Positions 33,857 to 43,022 are shown, numbered from the stretch's first letter. The stretch: 50,884 nucleotides of DNA from Methanomassiliicoccales archaeon (GCA_038740345.1 JAVYMA010000014.1:1-50884), one strand, 5' to 3'. The notes: generated by a model not told the origin, from the sequence alone. Numbers and translations are program-made.

Positions 33857-34127
33857 ACGATTAATTCTAACTACGCCCTTGTTGAACTCACTATCATGTT
33901 TTCTTTTTCTTAATTATGAAAAGGCGATTGTTAATCTGGGGGGGTAAAATAATAAAGTGTTCTACAAATATTTGCATAAAAATGCAACAATAATTTAAAA
34001 TTCGCATAATTATCGCAATATATTTTCAAATTAACACACCTATAGATTTCCAGATGAAACGTTGTTGCATTGCCTTTACGGCAAGGATTATATATCGTCA
34101 AATGCACTCAACAGATGGGGATTCCAT
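33857..34127 (+). promoter_or_regulatory. AT-rich intergenic region and promoter of the MtaA/MtbA-like gene
   Basis: The region has no supported gene. TTATATAT (34088-34095) is a good TATA box placing transcription start near 34117, 11 bases before ATG 34128. This decides the start against an upstream in-frame ATG at 34062 that lies before the promoter. Confidence 0.6.
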
Positions 34128-35246
34128 ATGGGCTACGAAGAGATGTTTCCACCTATGGATATGAAGTGGCATGCGAATGCCGCTAAGCGCTTTGCGAGCC
34201 CCTTCGTGGATAATCCGCATGACAGGATCGACGTGGACCCAATCATTTTGTCCCACGCCGCGGTGGCATGCGGGTATACCATCAGGGACTTCTATGAGAA
34301 GCCGGAGCTGGGAATACACTGCGTGGGTTATATATCGCAACTATACGACCTATTACCAGTGACGCACTGGTTCTACTCCATGCCTTGGACTCGTGAGCTG
34401 GGATTGAAATTGCAATATAAAGAGACCCTCCCGCCAATCTCAACGGGGCCAATCCTGAGCGAGCCTGGGGATGTGGACAAGCTGCGCGTCATGGACAAGG
34501 AGGAGCTGAAGAAGAACTACACCCTCCAGGAGTTCTACCGCATATATGACTATGTGGCCAAGAACTTGCCCATGACTCTGGTTCCGATCTCCTACGGTTT
34601 CGACTTGGTAGGAGCCGCGGCAGAACTGGTGGGCGTGGAGAACTTCATCATGTGGACCTTCACAGAGCCAGAAGCAGCGAAGAAATTGGTCAAGATTTAC
34701 ACCGATACTGCGGTTAATGGCGCAGCGGGAATGGCCGACAAATATGGCATGGCGATGCTGATCGTGGGCTCGGTGCTGGCCAACAATGACATATTCTCCG
34801 ATGAGGCCGTGGAGGAGTACTCCGCCAAGATGATGAGGTACTACGTCGACCAGAGCTTCAGGAAAGGTGCAGGCCCGCAGGTCTTCTACCACCTATGCGG
34901 CAACCACGAGACCGACTATAAGGTCTTCAAGGACACCTTGATTTGGTCCCCCTTCACCGTGTTCCACATCGGTTACAAGGGGAAGAACGTGTTCCCCTCA
35001 AAATTGCTGAAGGAGGAGTTCAGCTCCCGGGCCACCATCATGGGTTCTGTGGACACCAAGCTTATGATTAACCCCAACCCCATGACGGTATACCAACAGG
35101 CTAAGGAGCAGTTGCTAGCTGGCCGTGACGCGCCCAAGGGCTACATCCTGGGCAACTCCTGCGAATGCCCGCCATACACATTGCCTGGCAACATGCTGGC
35201 ATTGGTGAAGGCTGCTAGGGACTTTGGTACCTATGGGTCATGGTGA
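34128..35246 (+). CDS. Uroporphyrinogen-decarboxylase-fold methyltransferase (MtaA/MtbA-like)
   Basis: The protein of about 372 residues has the URO-D-type TIM barrel of methylcobamide:CoM methyltransferases. Zinc ligands expected as HxC...C are visible in FYHLCGNH (His and Cys) and in ILGNSCECPPYTLPGN. The family passes a methyl group from a corrinoid protein to CoM or another thiol or pterin. No corrinoid protein or substrate methyltransferase gene is in the window, so its donor is unknown. It is 10 bases upstream of the zinc-ribbon gene, forming a two-gene operon that ends at a strong terminator. Confidence 0.83.
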   Translation: MGYEEMFPPMDMKWHANAAKRFASPFVDNPHDRIDVDPIILSHAAVACGYTIRDFYEKPELGIHCVGYISQLYDLLPVTHWFYSMPWTRELGLKLQYKETLPPISTGPILSEPGDVDKLRVMDKEELKKNYTLQEFYRIYDYVAKNLPMTLVPISYGFDLVGAAAELVGVENFIMWTFTEPEAAKKLVKIYTDTAVNGAAGMADKYGMAMLIVGSVLANNDIFSDEAVEEYSAKMMRYYVDQSFRKGAGPQVFYHLCGNHETDYKVFKDTLIWSPFTVFHIGYKGKNVFPSKLLKEEFSSRATIMGSVDTKLMINPNPMTVYQQAKEQLLAGRDAPKGYILGNSCECPPYTLPGNMLALVKAARDFGTYGSW

Positions 35247-35256
35247 GGTGAGATAA

Positions 35257-35721
35257 ATGGACATAAAAGCATCTGACCAGGTCAAGGAGACCATCGGCAA
35301 GAGGGGCCTAAAGATCGATGACGTGATGGACGTCATCAAGACCGCCGAGGGCTCGAACAAGAAGGTAGTCGACAAGGCGACAGGCAGGGTCATAGCCAAG
35401 AAGACCATCAACAACGTGACCGTTTATGCTGATTACAATGTGGAGAAGGGCATATTGAAGTCCCACGCCAATGTGAACTCAGCATACTCTCACCGCATGA
35501 CCATCGGCAAGATCGTCAACGCCACTGAGCCCTCGCCCTGGACCTGCGCCCACTGCAATGCGCAAGCCTATGCCGGTACGGCGGAGATGAGTTATATGGG
35601 AGTGGTCAGGAACGGACCAGCCATCGTCTGCCCCAAGTGCAACGATGCTTGGGTGGAGGAGTACCTGGCTACCAAGACGCTCGCAGCCGCCGAGGGCCTC
35701 TTCGAGAAGAAGAAGGCATAA
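35257..35721 (+). CDS. Zinc-ribbon partner protein of the methyltransferase
   Basis: The 154-residue protein starts with a helical region (about 1-50; KETIGKRGLKIDDVMDVIK), continues with a beta-rich segment (VTVYADYNVEKG), and ends with a zinc ribbon, CAHCNAQAY and CPKCNDAW. I do not recognise a characterised family. Strict linkage to the methyltransferase (10-base gap, shared terminator) suggests it is a subunit, an assembly factor or a regulator of that enzyme. The start has a GGTGAG Shine-Dalgarno. Confidence 0.75.
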   Translation: MDIKASDQVKETIGKRGLKIDDVMDVIKTAEGSNKKVVDKATGRVIAKKTINNVTVYADYNVEKGILKSHANVNSAYSHRMTIGKIVNATEPSPWTCAHCNAQAYAGTAEMSYMGVVRNGPAIVCPKCNDAWVEEYLATKTLAAAEGLFEKKKA

Positions 35722-35726
35722 ACGCT

Positions 35727-35760
35727 AAAAGGGGCCGAAATGGCCCCATTTTAACTTTTA
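35727..35760 (+). terminator. Hairpin terminator of the methyltransferase operon
   Basis: GGGGCC-GAAAT-GGCCCC (35731-35747), flanked by AAAA before and ATTTTAACTTTT after, forms a stem of 6 GC pairs plus A/T extension with a T-rich tail. Confidence 0.75.
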
Positions 35761-35888
35761 TCTCTTGCATGGACCTTATTTTTCATCAATTCTAATCGGT
35801 TTAAACTTCTCCATGTAGAGTCAAATTTACGAATTCGGAAGGTTTAATGAAGTGCTAAGATGTTGTGGTGTGAGAGCCAGGTGAGAAG

Positions 35889-37253
35889 ATGACTCAGAAA
35901 ATCGGCGAGACGAACAGCCTCTGTCCAGAGTGCTTGAGGACTATACCTGCTGAGAAGATTGCCGAGGATGATAAGATCTATTTAGTCAAGAAATGTCCCG
36001 ATCATGGAGAATTCAAGGTCTTGATATGGACCGGTGTGAAGGACTACCTCGACCTATATCAATATAAACCAGAATTCTCTCGCCCCGCTAAAGTGGCCGT
36101 TCAGGAGCGAGGCGATTGTCCACAGATATGCGGACTGTGCCCAGATCATCGCCAACATACCTGCCTGGTCGTGCTTGAAGTGACCAACCTCTGCAACCTG
36201 AAGTGCCCCATTTGCTTCGCCAGCGCGAATGAGCATTACCGCTTCCATCCATCTTTGGAAGAGATTAGGAACATGTATCAGACTATTGTGGATTATGTAC
36301 CTCATCCCATATGCATCCAGATATCAGGAGGAGAACCGACTATCCGCGATGATCTCCCGGAGGTTGTTCGCATGGGCAAACGCATGGGCATCGATTACAT
36401 AGAACTCAACACCAATGGGGTTCGCTTGGGTGAGGATATTGAGTTTCTGAAGGCACTTAAACAAGCAGGGGTTGAATCTTTGTATTTCTCCTTCGACGGC
36501 CTTCGCCCCGATATTTACATGAAGACTTGTGGCCGGGATCTGCTGCAGCCGAAGCTCAAGGCGCTGGAAAACTGCAAGCAGGTAGGGATGGGAGTGACAT
36601 TGGTGGTTGTGGTGTCGCCCAACATCAATCAGGACCATATAGGGGAGATTGTCCAGTTCGCCAAGAAGTGGGTGCCGACTGTCAAAGGGATTCATTTCCA
36701 GCCTCTCAGCTACTTCGGTCGCTACCCCATAGATCCAGAGAATAAAGACCGCATCACCATACCCGACCTGCTGCGAGAGATCGAGGTACAGACTAAGGGA
36801 GAGTTGAGAGCGGATAATTTCATCCCTACCTCATGCTCCAACGTCCATTGCGATGCCAAGTCCATGAGTGTGCTGATGGAGGACGGCTCCTTGTTCCCCA
36901 TGACTCATAGAGCTATGGGGCCTCCCAGCGATACGAAACATGTGGCAGAGAAGACTAGGAAGGAGATTTCCGATCTTTGGCGCTTCATCGAGGAGAAGCT
37001 TGATGACACACCTGCCGAGGACAACACCTGGAGCAGCTTCATAGAAAGGGCCAAGACCAATTACCTCACGGTCAGCACCATGGCTTTCCAAGATGCATGG
37101 ACCGCGGAGACGGAAAGATTCTGCAACTGCTGCATACACACCGTTACTCCCGATGGCAGGCTCATCCCCTTCTGTCTGTTCAATATAAATTCGAAGAAAG
37201 GAAAGACCCTCTACCGACATGAGATATGGTCTAAATATGGTAAGAAGAGTTGA
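35889..37253 (+). CDS. Tetraether-lipid-synthase-like radical SAM protein (MJ0619 / Tes family)
   Basis: The 454-residue protein has an N-terminal ribbon (C12, C15, C36), an auxiliary cluster region with CGLCPDHRQHTC (C81, C84, C92), the radical SAM motif CNLKCPIC (C102, C106, C109), and a C-terminal cluster region CNCCIHTVTPDG. Tes joins two archaeol tails into tetraether lipids, and this arrangement and the RxxxCPxCGLCPDHxQHTC-type pattern fit it. Its length is a little short of the known members (about 500), and related subfamilies with other roles exist. The ATG has an AGGTGAG Shine-Dalgarno. Confidence 0.7.
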   Translation: MTQKIGETNSLCPECLRTIPAEKIAEDDKIYLVKKCPDHGEFKVLIWTGVKDYLDLYQYKPEFSRPAKVAVQERGDCPQICGLCPDHRQHTCLVVLEVTNLCNLKCPICFASANEHYRFHPSLEEIRNMYQTIVDYVPHPICIQISGGEPTIRDDLPEVVRMGKRMGIDYIELNTNGVRLGEDIEFLKALKQAGVESLYFSFDGLRPDIYMKTCGRDLLQPKLKALENCKQVGMGVTLVVVVSPNINQDHIGEIVQFAKKWVPTVKGIHFQPLSYFGRYPIDPENKDRITIPDLLREIEVQTKGELRADNFIPTSCSNVHCDAKSMSVLMEDGSLFPMTHRAMGPPSDTKHVAEKTRKEISDLWRFIEEKLDDTPAEDNTWSSFIERAKTNYLTVSTMAFQDAWTAETERFCNCCIHTVTPDGRLIPFCLFNINSKKGKTLYRHEIWSKYGKKS

Positions 37254-37255
37254 AC

Positions 37256-37312
37256 TATCGCCTAAAGGGGGCGATAAAATCTATCAAGAGCGCTGATCGA
37301 TTCAATCAGCGC
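37256..37312. terminator. Two hairpins between convergent genes
   Basis: TATCGCC-TAAAGGG-GGCGATA (37256-37276) lies directly after the radical SAM stop codon and is a plausible terminator on the plus strand. GCGCTGAT-CGATTCA-ATCAGCGC (37290-37312) reaches into the last codons of the convergent zinc-ribbon gene and may serve the minus strand. Confidence 0.65.
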
Positions 37313-37611
37313 CTCGGATTTTTGCCTACCGACTTGTAGTAATTCTCTACGATTTTATTCATGTAGAGGGAGACATTCCTTTGTCCTAATTCCGTGGGCA
37401 CTATAGGTCCATACAGAGGGAACTCCAAATCGCATCTCAGGCAGCGCGCCATCTCGCAATTAAGAGCTGCCTTGCTGCATCCTACGCATGCGATAGCCCT
37501 CGACTGGAACAGGCTGAATTCCTGACCGCAGCGAGGGCATTTGATCCTTTGCGTGGTCTTCATCAGCCTTGGCGTTACTCCAGCCTGTCTCATGTGCTCA
37601 GTCAATGGCAT
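37306..37611 (-). CDS. Small double zinc-ribbon protein
   Basis: The 101-residue protein has two CxxC pairs per ribbon: CPRCGQEF with ACVGCSKA, and CEMARCLRCDLEF. The C-terminal helix (about 75-101) is positively charged. I do not recognise a family. It lies convergent to the Tes-like gene, with a hairpin between them, and is followed on the same strand by no other gene. Its function is unknown. Confidence 0.6.
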   Translation of the reverse strand: MPLTEHMRQAGVTPRLMKTTQRIKCPRCGQEFSLFQSRAIACVGCSKAALNCEMARCLRCDLEFPLYGPIVPTELGQRNVSLYMNKIVENYYKSVGKNPRR

Positions 37612-37681
37612 CTTCTATCCCATATGTTTAAAGTAATGCGCCTACTTAAAATCTCCCTGATTACATCACAGGCATTTACGC

Positions 37682-38452
37682 TCATTCTAACTCAGGTCCC
37701 CTTGGCTCCATATCGGGTGCGAAAACCACCTGCCAACCTAGGAAGGGTTTGAAGGGGTGGCTGGAGAATTGCTCAGTGCATCTCAGGCCTTCCACTATCT
37801 GTTGTGAGCGGCATTGATGAAAGGCTAAAAGCATCTCATGCTCCTGCACAAGTCCGAACATTCGGTCGCCTATGCACGGCAAATCTATCACCATACTGCG
37901 TTCGCGGTAGGCATGAGCAATAGAGGAGCAGAGCGAGGACTGGCCAGTTATCGTGCTCCTTATTTCCTCCCCTTCCTGATAGGCATACGCTATCACCATC
38001 CTTAGAGCTTGAGCAGGTGTCACATACATGACTACGACGTCTGGCTCGAAAGGTGTTAGGTCAAGGGGAGACATGGCCAAGGCCTGAAACATTTTTTCCT
38101 TATCCCCTAGCACACCCATGGATTCTTGAATACGCCTGCCTGCTTCAGCATCTTTGGCATAGCGCCATGCCAGCTCACCTTCACTTAACCTTTCTGGAGA
38201 TCTCATCAGGCCAGTGCAGCTTGCCCCCCATACGCATTTGATGCCTTCAGACGAGGCCCCCACTATGCCATCATGACGATAATATCGTGCCAGAGCCGCC
38301 ATATGACAGGGGGCCGTGGCGTGCAGCTGCCTCAGGCCCTGTATCTTGGCCAACTCCTTCACATCGGGAATGAGCCTGATCGCGATGGGATAAGCGGCAA
38401 GATTGCAATATCTACGCAGATCAGCGCACACCTTTTTCCAATCCTGGGTCAT
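37682..38452 (-). CDS. DUF169 family protein
   Basis: The 256-residue protein has the DUF169 pattern: an N-terminal PIAIRLIP, CHMAALARYYRHDG with a conserved Cys, EGIKCVWGASCTGLM and a C-terminal CIGDRMFGLVQEHEMLLAF. The family is widespread in methanogens and other anaerobes and contains conserved cysteines that may bind metal or a cofactor. Its function is unknown. It appears to be a single gene. Confidence 0.8.
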   Translation of the reverse strand: MTQDWKKVCADLRRYCNLAAYPIAIRLIPDVKELAKIQGLRQLHATAPCHMAALARYYRHDGIVGASSEGIKCVWGASCTGLMRSPERLSEGELAWRYAKDAEAGRRIQESMGVLGDKEKMFQALAMSPLDLTPFEPDVVVMYVTPAQALRMVIAYAYQEGEEIRSTITGQSSLCSSIAHAYRERSMVIDLPCIGDRMFGLVQEHEMLLAFHQCRSQQIVEGLRCTEQFSSHPFKPFLGWQVVFAPDMEPRGPELE

Positions 38453-38849
38453 ATGGCAGTCATCCGCATGAGGCTATTTACCACTTGCAGCAGCCTCTTT
38501 TCATATTTTAATGCTTTCCGATTCCAGAAAACATAAGCTCGAGTTTTTAGTGAGCCACGGAAACGATGTATTAAGGAATAATTAAGGCGAAAAATCGTGA
38601 ATGCAGCGAGATAGGAATTGTATCTAAATTTAAGACACCTTTATCATTATCATGGTGAACTTTTTCAAACGCCCTTAAGATTGAAGAATTCATTTAAATT
38701 ATTCATCCAATGCGTTCAGGGATCGGTATCGGTTTCTTCCCATCTCCTTTGGGCCCGTATAGAGTGGGAAATCTCAGGATTAATTTAGCTGAATGACTTC
38801 AGAGATGTCGGAAAAAACCATTTAGCCACGTTATGCCATTCCCTGCTTA
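38453..38849. other. Intergenic region upstream of the ligase operon
   Basis: Nearly 400 bases without a supported gene. No clear TATA box or Shine-Dalgarno was found next to ATG 38850, so the promoter is not located. Confidence 0.35.
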
Positions 38850-40301
38850 TTGAATCCGATGAGGCGTCTGCTGCTCGCCATCGCTCGTTCCAAGCTCTCC
38901 TCGACGAAATTGGATGAGGATTCCCAGCATCCTCTGGAGGATTGGATATGCAATAAGGTGGCGGTCGAGGCCAAAAAGGAGCCAGAACTGAGACGGGCCA
39001 TAGGAAGAGTGAGAGCAGAAGAAGTGGACTTGGAAGCTCTTCGAGAATACCAGTTGTTCAGAGTAAGGCAGCAGTTACGCTACACCCAACAGAATAGCTA
39101 TTATTACAAAAAGAAATTGAAGGAGGCAGGCATCAATCCTTCAGTCATCAAGGAATTCTCCGACCTGACTAAAATACCCATTACAGAGCCTAAGGACCTA
39201 GCTGAAGATTCCATGGGTTTCCTTTGCGTCTCTCAGACTAAAGTGATGCGAGCCTTTACCACATCCGGCACCTCTGGCAATCGCAAAAGGCTATTCTACA
39301 CCCGCGCAGACGTGCTCAACATCGTTGACGCCATCGCCGCCGCTTTGAAGGATGTGGGAATGAAGAAGAATGATACCCTGCAGATAATGTTCCCCACGGT
39401 AGCAGCTTGGGATCCTGGTCTAATGCTGGAGAGCGCCTGCAAGGTAGCAGGTCTGAATGCTGTGAATGCCTCTACCATCGACATTCAAGAGCAATTGCGC
39501 ATCATGAAGGAACATAGAACGACCATGATGATCGGCCTCACCTCTTTCCTCTATCGATTGACTATCTTGGCTAAAGATAAGGAGGATCTCTCTTCCTTCG
39601 GAATAAAGGCCATAATCTGCTCGGCCGAGCCACTACCTGAGGCCATGCGCCGAGAGCTTGAGAGTGCTTGGGGGTGCAAGGCTCTAAGTCAATATGGAAT
39701 GACGGAGATGGGCCTGGCCACGACGATAGAGTGTCAGGCACAAGACGGGATGCACGTGGACATGGCGGACTATCTGCCAGAGGTGGTAAATCCGAAGACG
39801 GGCGAGCATGTTGGGAATAGAGAAGAAGGAGAGCTCATCTGGACCAGCCTCAACTTCGAGGGGAGCCCTTTGATCCGCTATAGATCCTATGACCTGTCCA
39901 TGCGCATCGACCCACCCTGCGGTTGTGGAATGAGCGTTTTGGGCAAAATCGGAAAGATCAAGGGACGTATGGACATGCAATCGAAAATAGGCCTGGGGGA
40001 TAAGGTCTATCCCCTTCTTTTCGACGAAGCCTTGCTTAAAATACCAGGAGTATTGGGGTATAATGCCACTATCGAGAACAGCGGATATCGCGACCTCCTA
40101 CGATTCCGCGTGGAATATTCTGGCGATCCCAAAGAGGGCAAGAAACTGATGGAGGAATCGTTACTTTCATTGGACGAGATCAGGGTGGGAATAGAGAACG
40201 ACCTATTGGAACCCCCGATAGTAGAAATCACCCCTCCGGATCAAGAACATTGGGTGCCTAAGACCAGAAGTTTGATAGATAAGAGGAAGCAATTCGATTA
40301 A
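38850..40301 (+). CDS. PaaK-like acyl-CoA/AMP ligase (phenylacetate-CoA ligase family)
   Basis: The 483-residue protein belongs to the adenylate-forming enzymes: the P-loop TTSGTSGNRKRLFYTRAD near 137-154, LSQYGMTEMGL near 287-297, and the later DLSMRI and IKGRMD motifs of PaaK-type enzymes. It activates a carboxylic acid as an acyl-AMP or acyl-CoA; aromatic and aliphatic acids are both possible. The first 110 residues contain the alpha-helical PaaK start. It is the first gene of a run with a PlsY-like acyltransferase 10 bases downstream, so its product may feed that enzyme. Confidence 0.85.
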   Translation: MNPMRRLLLAIARSKLSSTKLDEDSQHPLEDWICNKVAVEAKKEPELRRAIGRVRAEEVDLEALREYQLFRVRQQLRYTQQNSYYYKKKLKEAGINPSVIKEFSDLTKIPITEPKDLAEDSMGFLCVSQTKVMRAFTTSGTSGNRKRLFYTRADVLNIVDAIAAALKDVGMKKNDTLQIMFPTVAAWDPGLMLESACKVAGLNAVNASTIDIQEQLRIMKEHRTTMMIGLTSFLYRLTILAKDKEDLSSFGIKAIICSAEPLPEAMRRELESAWGCKALSQYGMTEMGLATTIECQAQDGMHVDMADYLPEVVNPKTGEHVGNREEGELIWTSLNFEGSPLIRYRSYDLSMRIDPPCGCGMSVLGKIGKIKGRMDMQSKIGLGDKVYPLLFDEALLKIPGVLGYNATIENSGYRDLLRFRVEYSGDPKEGKKLMEESLLSLDEIRVGIENDLLEPPIVEITPPDQEHWVPKTRSLIDKRKQFD

Positions 40302-40311
40302 GGCGGGAAAA

Positions 40312-41037
40312 ATGAATGGAACGGTGCGGGAGAACATCTTCCGACGAAGCCAGCTCCTGCAGGAAGTTTGGTCCAGGCCTAGATTGGTAATATTCATCAC
40401 ATATGTATGGGTCGTTTCGATTCTGGTCTTACTTATTTTAAATACAGAATCATGGGTCGGAAAGGCTCTCCTGCCAGCCTTCTTTCTCTATGCCTCGATC
40501 CCTTTTCCGATGATCTTTGTCCGCATCTTCAGGGGAAAAGACGTCACTCTGGAGGGCAGTGGCAACATTTCCCTTTCTAACTCCTTTAGAGTTGGGGGTT
40601 GGGCCGCTGGTTCTTTTACATGGTTAGGGGAGATATCTAAGGCATTGCTGCCGATTTTGGTGAGCTGGGCGTTCTTCTCATTCGACATCTTCGTCTCCGC
40701 TGCCTTCCTGGCCGCGTCTCTGCTGGGGACCTTTTATTCTCCTTTTCTTAAGGGCAGAGGAGGTTTGGGAACAACCCTAGCAATATGGGGCCTCTTACTT
40801 CTCTCCCCTTGGTCCCTATTGGCCATTTTAGCATTGGCCGCTTTCCTGCTAATTACGCATAAGAACACATACCAAGATACCCTGGCGGCATTCTGGGCAG
40901 CGCCACTGCTGATTTATCTGATCGATGGGAGATGGCCATTGGTACTCCTCGCCCTCCTTTATGCTTTAATTTATTCCATCAGGCTCTCGCCCCAACGGGA
41001 TGAGCTAGCTCACGGAATAAGAATAGCAAAAAAATAG
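40312..41037 (+). CDS. PlsY-like membrane acyltransferase (glycerol-3-phosphate acyltransferase family)
   Basis: The 241-residue protein has six or seven hydrophobic segments. PlsY-like loops are visible: GSGN (82-85) for the canonical GSGNxGxTN, GEISKALLP (106-114), FLKGRGGLGTT (145-155) for the FKGGKG-type loop, and THKN (182-185). Several core residues differ from bacterial PlsY, so the acyl donor and acceptor may differ. A GGCGGG Shine-Dalgarno precedes ATG 40312. Acylphosphate-type PlsY is unusual in an archaeon with isoprenoid lipids, which makes this gene notable. Confidence 0.65.
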   Translation: MNGTVRENIFRRSQLLQEVWSRPRLVIFITYVWVVSILVLLILNTESWVGKALLPAFFLYASIPFPMIFVRIFRGKDVTLEGSGNISLSNSFRVGGWAAGSFTWLGEISKALLPILVSWAFFSFDIFVSAAFLAASLLGTFYSPFLKGRGGLGTTLAIWGLLLLSPWSLLAILALAAFLLITHKNTYQDTLAAFWAAPLLIYLIDGRWPLVLLALLYALIYSIRLSPQRDELAHGIRIAKK

Positions 41038-41099
41038 CATCCAGATGTAACGAAATATCTTTGAAATGATTATGTAGATTGCACAATTTTTTCTCATTC

Positions 41100-42320
41100 A
41101 TGGTTCTCTTGGAACCCCTGTTGGCCATAGTTTCATCCGCCGTGCTGGGTGCAGCTATAGTTGCATTGCTTTCCTGCAAGCCGAGGTATATCGCCCCATG
41201 GATTGGTATAACTGTGTTCTCTATTGTAGGCATCGTTTGGGGGACTTCTTACTTCCAGCAGTGGGATATTGCTATCGCCTTGATATGCGCCTCCTCAGGA
41301 GTGGGTGGCTATTATGCGATGACTAATCGCCTGTTAAACCTGCAAGGGCCGAGACAACTCCCTGAGATTAATGAGAGCCAGAAAAGCAATCCTGGTCACA
41401 TTTCTGTGGTGTACGTGACGCATGGCGAATCGGAGGAATATGACCAGGTGGCTTGGGCGCGACAATTCAAGGAATTCGACCATCAGGAACTTCGTTTCAT
41501 TCCTTACCTAGCAAGACCCTTCTTTTTCGCCATACTACGTAATAAATATATGAAGGTAGGAAAGAGTCATCACCGCAGCATTCATGAGGTGATGATGCGG
41601 AAGGTGAAGGAGGAGCTAGAGAAGAGAAAGGGTAACGATATCAGATTCTACCTATCCTTCCTGGATGATGAACCTAGGCCAGATGTGGCCGCGGCCAAAG
41701 CTTTTAATGAAGGGGCTAGAACAATAATCGTATGTAGAGTCTTTCTAACAACCTCGAATCACACCGCGGAAGCCGACGATCAAGTCAAAAGCCTGCGGTT
41801 GGAGGAAAGAGGAGTACGACTGAGATTCACCGAGCCTCTTTGGAACTCGGAAAAGCTGAGGAGGAGCTTCTTGGAGAAGGCGAATGCCATCATACCGCCG
41901 GAAGAACGGGCTAATACGGGTATTTTATTGGTCGGCCACGGACAGCCACATGAATGGGATCTGGCATTCCCGACTGAAACTGAACAGGAGATGAAATTTA
42001 GAGAGGATCTCCTCAAGGACTTCGAGAAGGAAGGTTACAGAAGAGAAAATCTCAGCTTGGCATGGATGGCATTCCGAGAGCCGAAGGTCCCTGATGTGGT
42101 GAAGGCCATGGCTTCCCGGGGATTGAAGAGGATTATCTACTTCTCTGCTGCCATCAGCGCTGAGGCAATTCATAGCCAGAGCGACATACCTGAGCTGGTA
42201 GCGAAGGCAAAGGTGTCAAAGACGACAGAGACCGTGAACATGGGGGCTTGGAACGATCATCCTCTCGTGATAGAGGCGATACGAGAGAAGATTGAAGAAG
42301 CCCTAGAAGTTAAAGAATGA
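41100..42320 (+). CDS. Membrane-anchored chelatase-fold protein (CbiX/HemH-like)
   Basis: The 406-residue protein has three hydrophobic segments in the first 80 residues and two chelatase-like lobes after that: VVYVTHGESEEYDQVAW (about 107-123) and ILLVGHGQPHEWD (about 282-294), each with a histidine at the usual metal-binding place. Soluble CbiX and HemH lack such a membrane anchor. ATG 41100 is preferred to an in-frame TTG at 41079. It follows the PlsY-like gene by 62 bases on the same strand. The natural metal and tetrapyrrole are unknown, and a non-chelatase function is possible. Confidence 0.6.
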   Translation: MVLLEPLLAIVSSAVLGAAIVALLSCKPRYIAPWIGITVFSIVGIVWGTSYFQQWDIAIALICASSGVGGYYAMTNRLLNLQGPRQLPEINESQKSNPGHISVVYVTHGESEEYDQVAWARQFKEFDHQELRFIPYLARPFFFAILRNKYMKVGKSHHRSIHEVMMRKVKEELEKRKGNDIRFYLSFLDDEPRPDVAAAKAFNEGARTIIVCRVFLTTSNHTAEADDQVKSLRLEERGVRLRFTEPLWNSEKLRRSFLEKANAIIPPEERANTGILLVGHGQPHEWDLAFPTETEQEMKFREDLLKDFEKEGYRRENLSLAWMAFREPKVPDVVKAMASRGLKRIIYFSAAISAEAIHSQSDIPELVAKAKVSKTTETVNMGAWNDHPLVIEAIREKIEEALEVKE

Positions 42321-42425
42321 AGGCTGGCTCGCCCTAATCGTTCACCATGACCTTTTCCTCATCAATTGCAAATCTTCAGTGTGAACAGCAACTATTTTAA
42401 CGACCGCCATACTCACGTGTGACTA

Positions 42426-43022
42426 ATGAGGATTGGAGTAGTCTCAGTCCAAGGCGCCTTCCCAGAGCATGTCAAAATCTCGAAAATGGCCATGGAGAGG
42501 ATGGGAATCGTGGGAGAGGTGCTCGCAGTGCGCAAAGGCCAAGAGCTTGAAGGCATGGATTGCCTGATAATACCTGGAGGGGAGAGCACCACCATAGCAA
42601 AGCTGCTCTGGCGTTTTGGCTTGGCGCAGAGAATATTGGACATGGCAGCTGCTGGAACTCCGATTATGGGAACCTGTGCAGGTATGGTCTTATTAGCTAA
42701 AGAAGGTGATGAGCAGGTGGAGAAAACAGGTACCAAGCTTTTAGGACTTATGGACATGTCTGTGGCCCGCAATGCCTTTGGCAGGCAAAGGGAATCCTTC
42801 GAGGCAAATTTGGATGTAGAAGGTCTGGATAAACCGTTTCCTGCCGTTTTCATCAGAGCGCCAGTCATTGAAAGAGTGTGGGGAGGTTGTCGCGCCTTGT
42901 CCAAATATCAAGAGCGTGTGGTCATGGCCAGACAGGGAAATATCCTAGCTCTCTCCTTCCACCCAGAGCTTTCTGGAGACACACGAATCCACGAAATGCT
43001 GATATCCATGGCCAGGCGCTAG
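42426..43022 (+). CDS. pdxT: Pyridoxal 5'-phosphate synthase glutaminase subunit
   Basis: The 198-residue class I glutamine amidotransferase releases ammonia for PdxS. It has IGVVSVQGAFPEHV, the oxyanion IPGGESTTI near 49-57, the nucleophile Cys84 in MGTCAGMVLL, and the catalytic His-Glu in SFHPELSGD near 178. The synthase subunit pdxS is not in the window. The gene overlaps the 3' end of the convergent GGGP synthase gene by 4 bases. Confidence 0.95.
   Translation: MRIGVVSVQGAFPEHVKISKMAMERMGIVGEVLAVRKGQELEGMDCLIIPGGESTTIAKLLWRFGLAQRILDMAAAGTPIMGTCAGMVLLAKEGDEQVEKTGTKLLGLMDMSVARNAFGRQRESFEANLDVEGLDKPFPAVFIRAPVIERVWGGCRALSKYQERVVMARQGNILALSFHPELSGDTRIHEMLISMARR

Noticed and set aside
34062-34127. 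Longer start for the MtaA/MtbA-like protein
   Set aside because: The TATA box at 34088-34095 lies inside this extension, so translation starts at 34128.
36527-36745. Frame on the plus strand inside the Tes-like gene
   Set aside because: It is an alternative frame of the radical SAM gene with no start signal.
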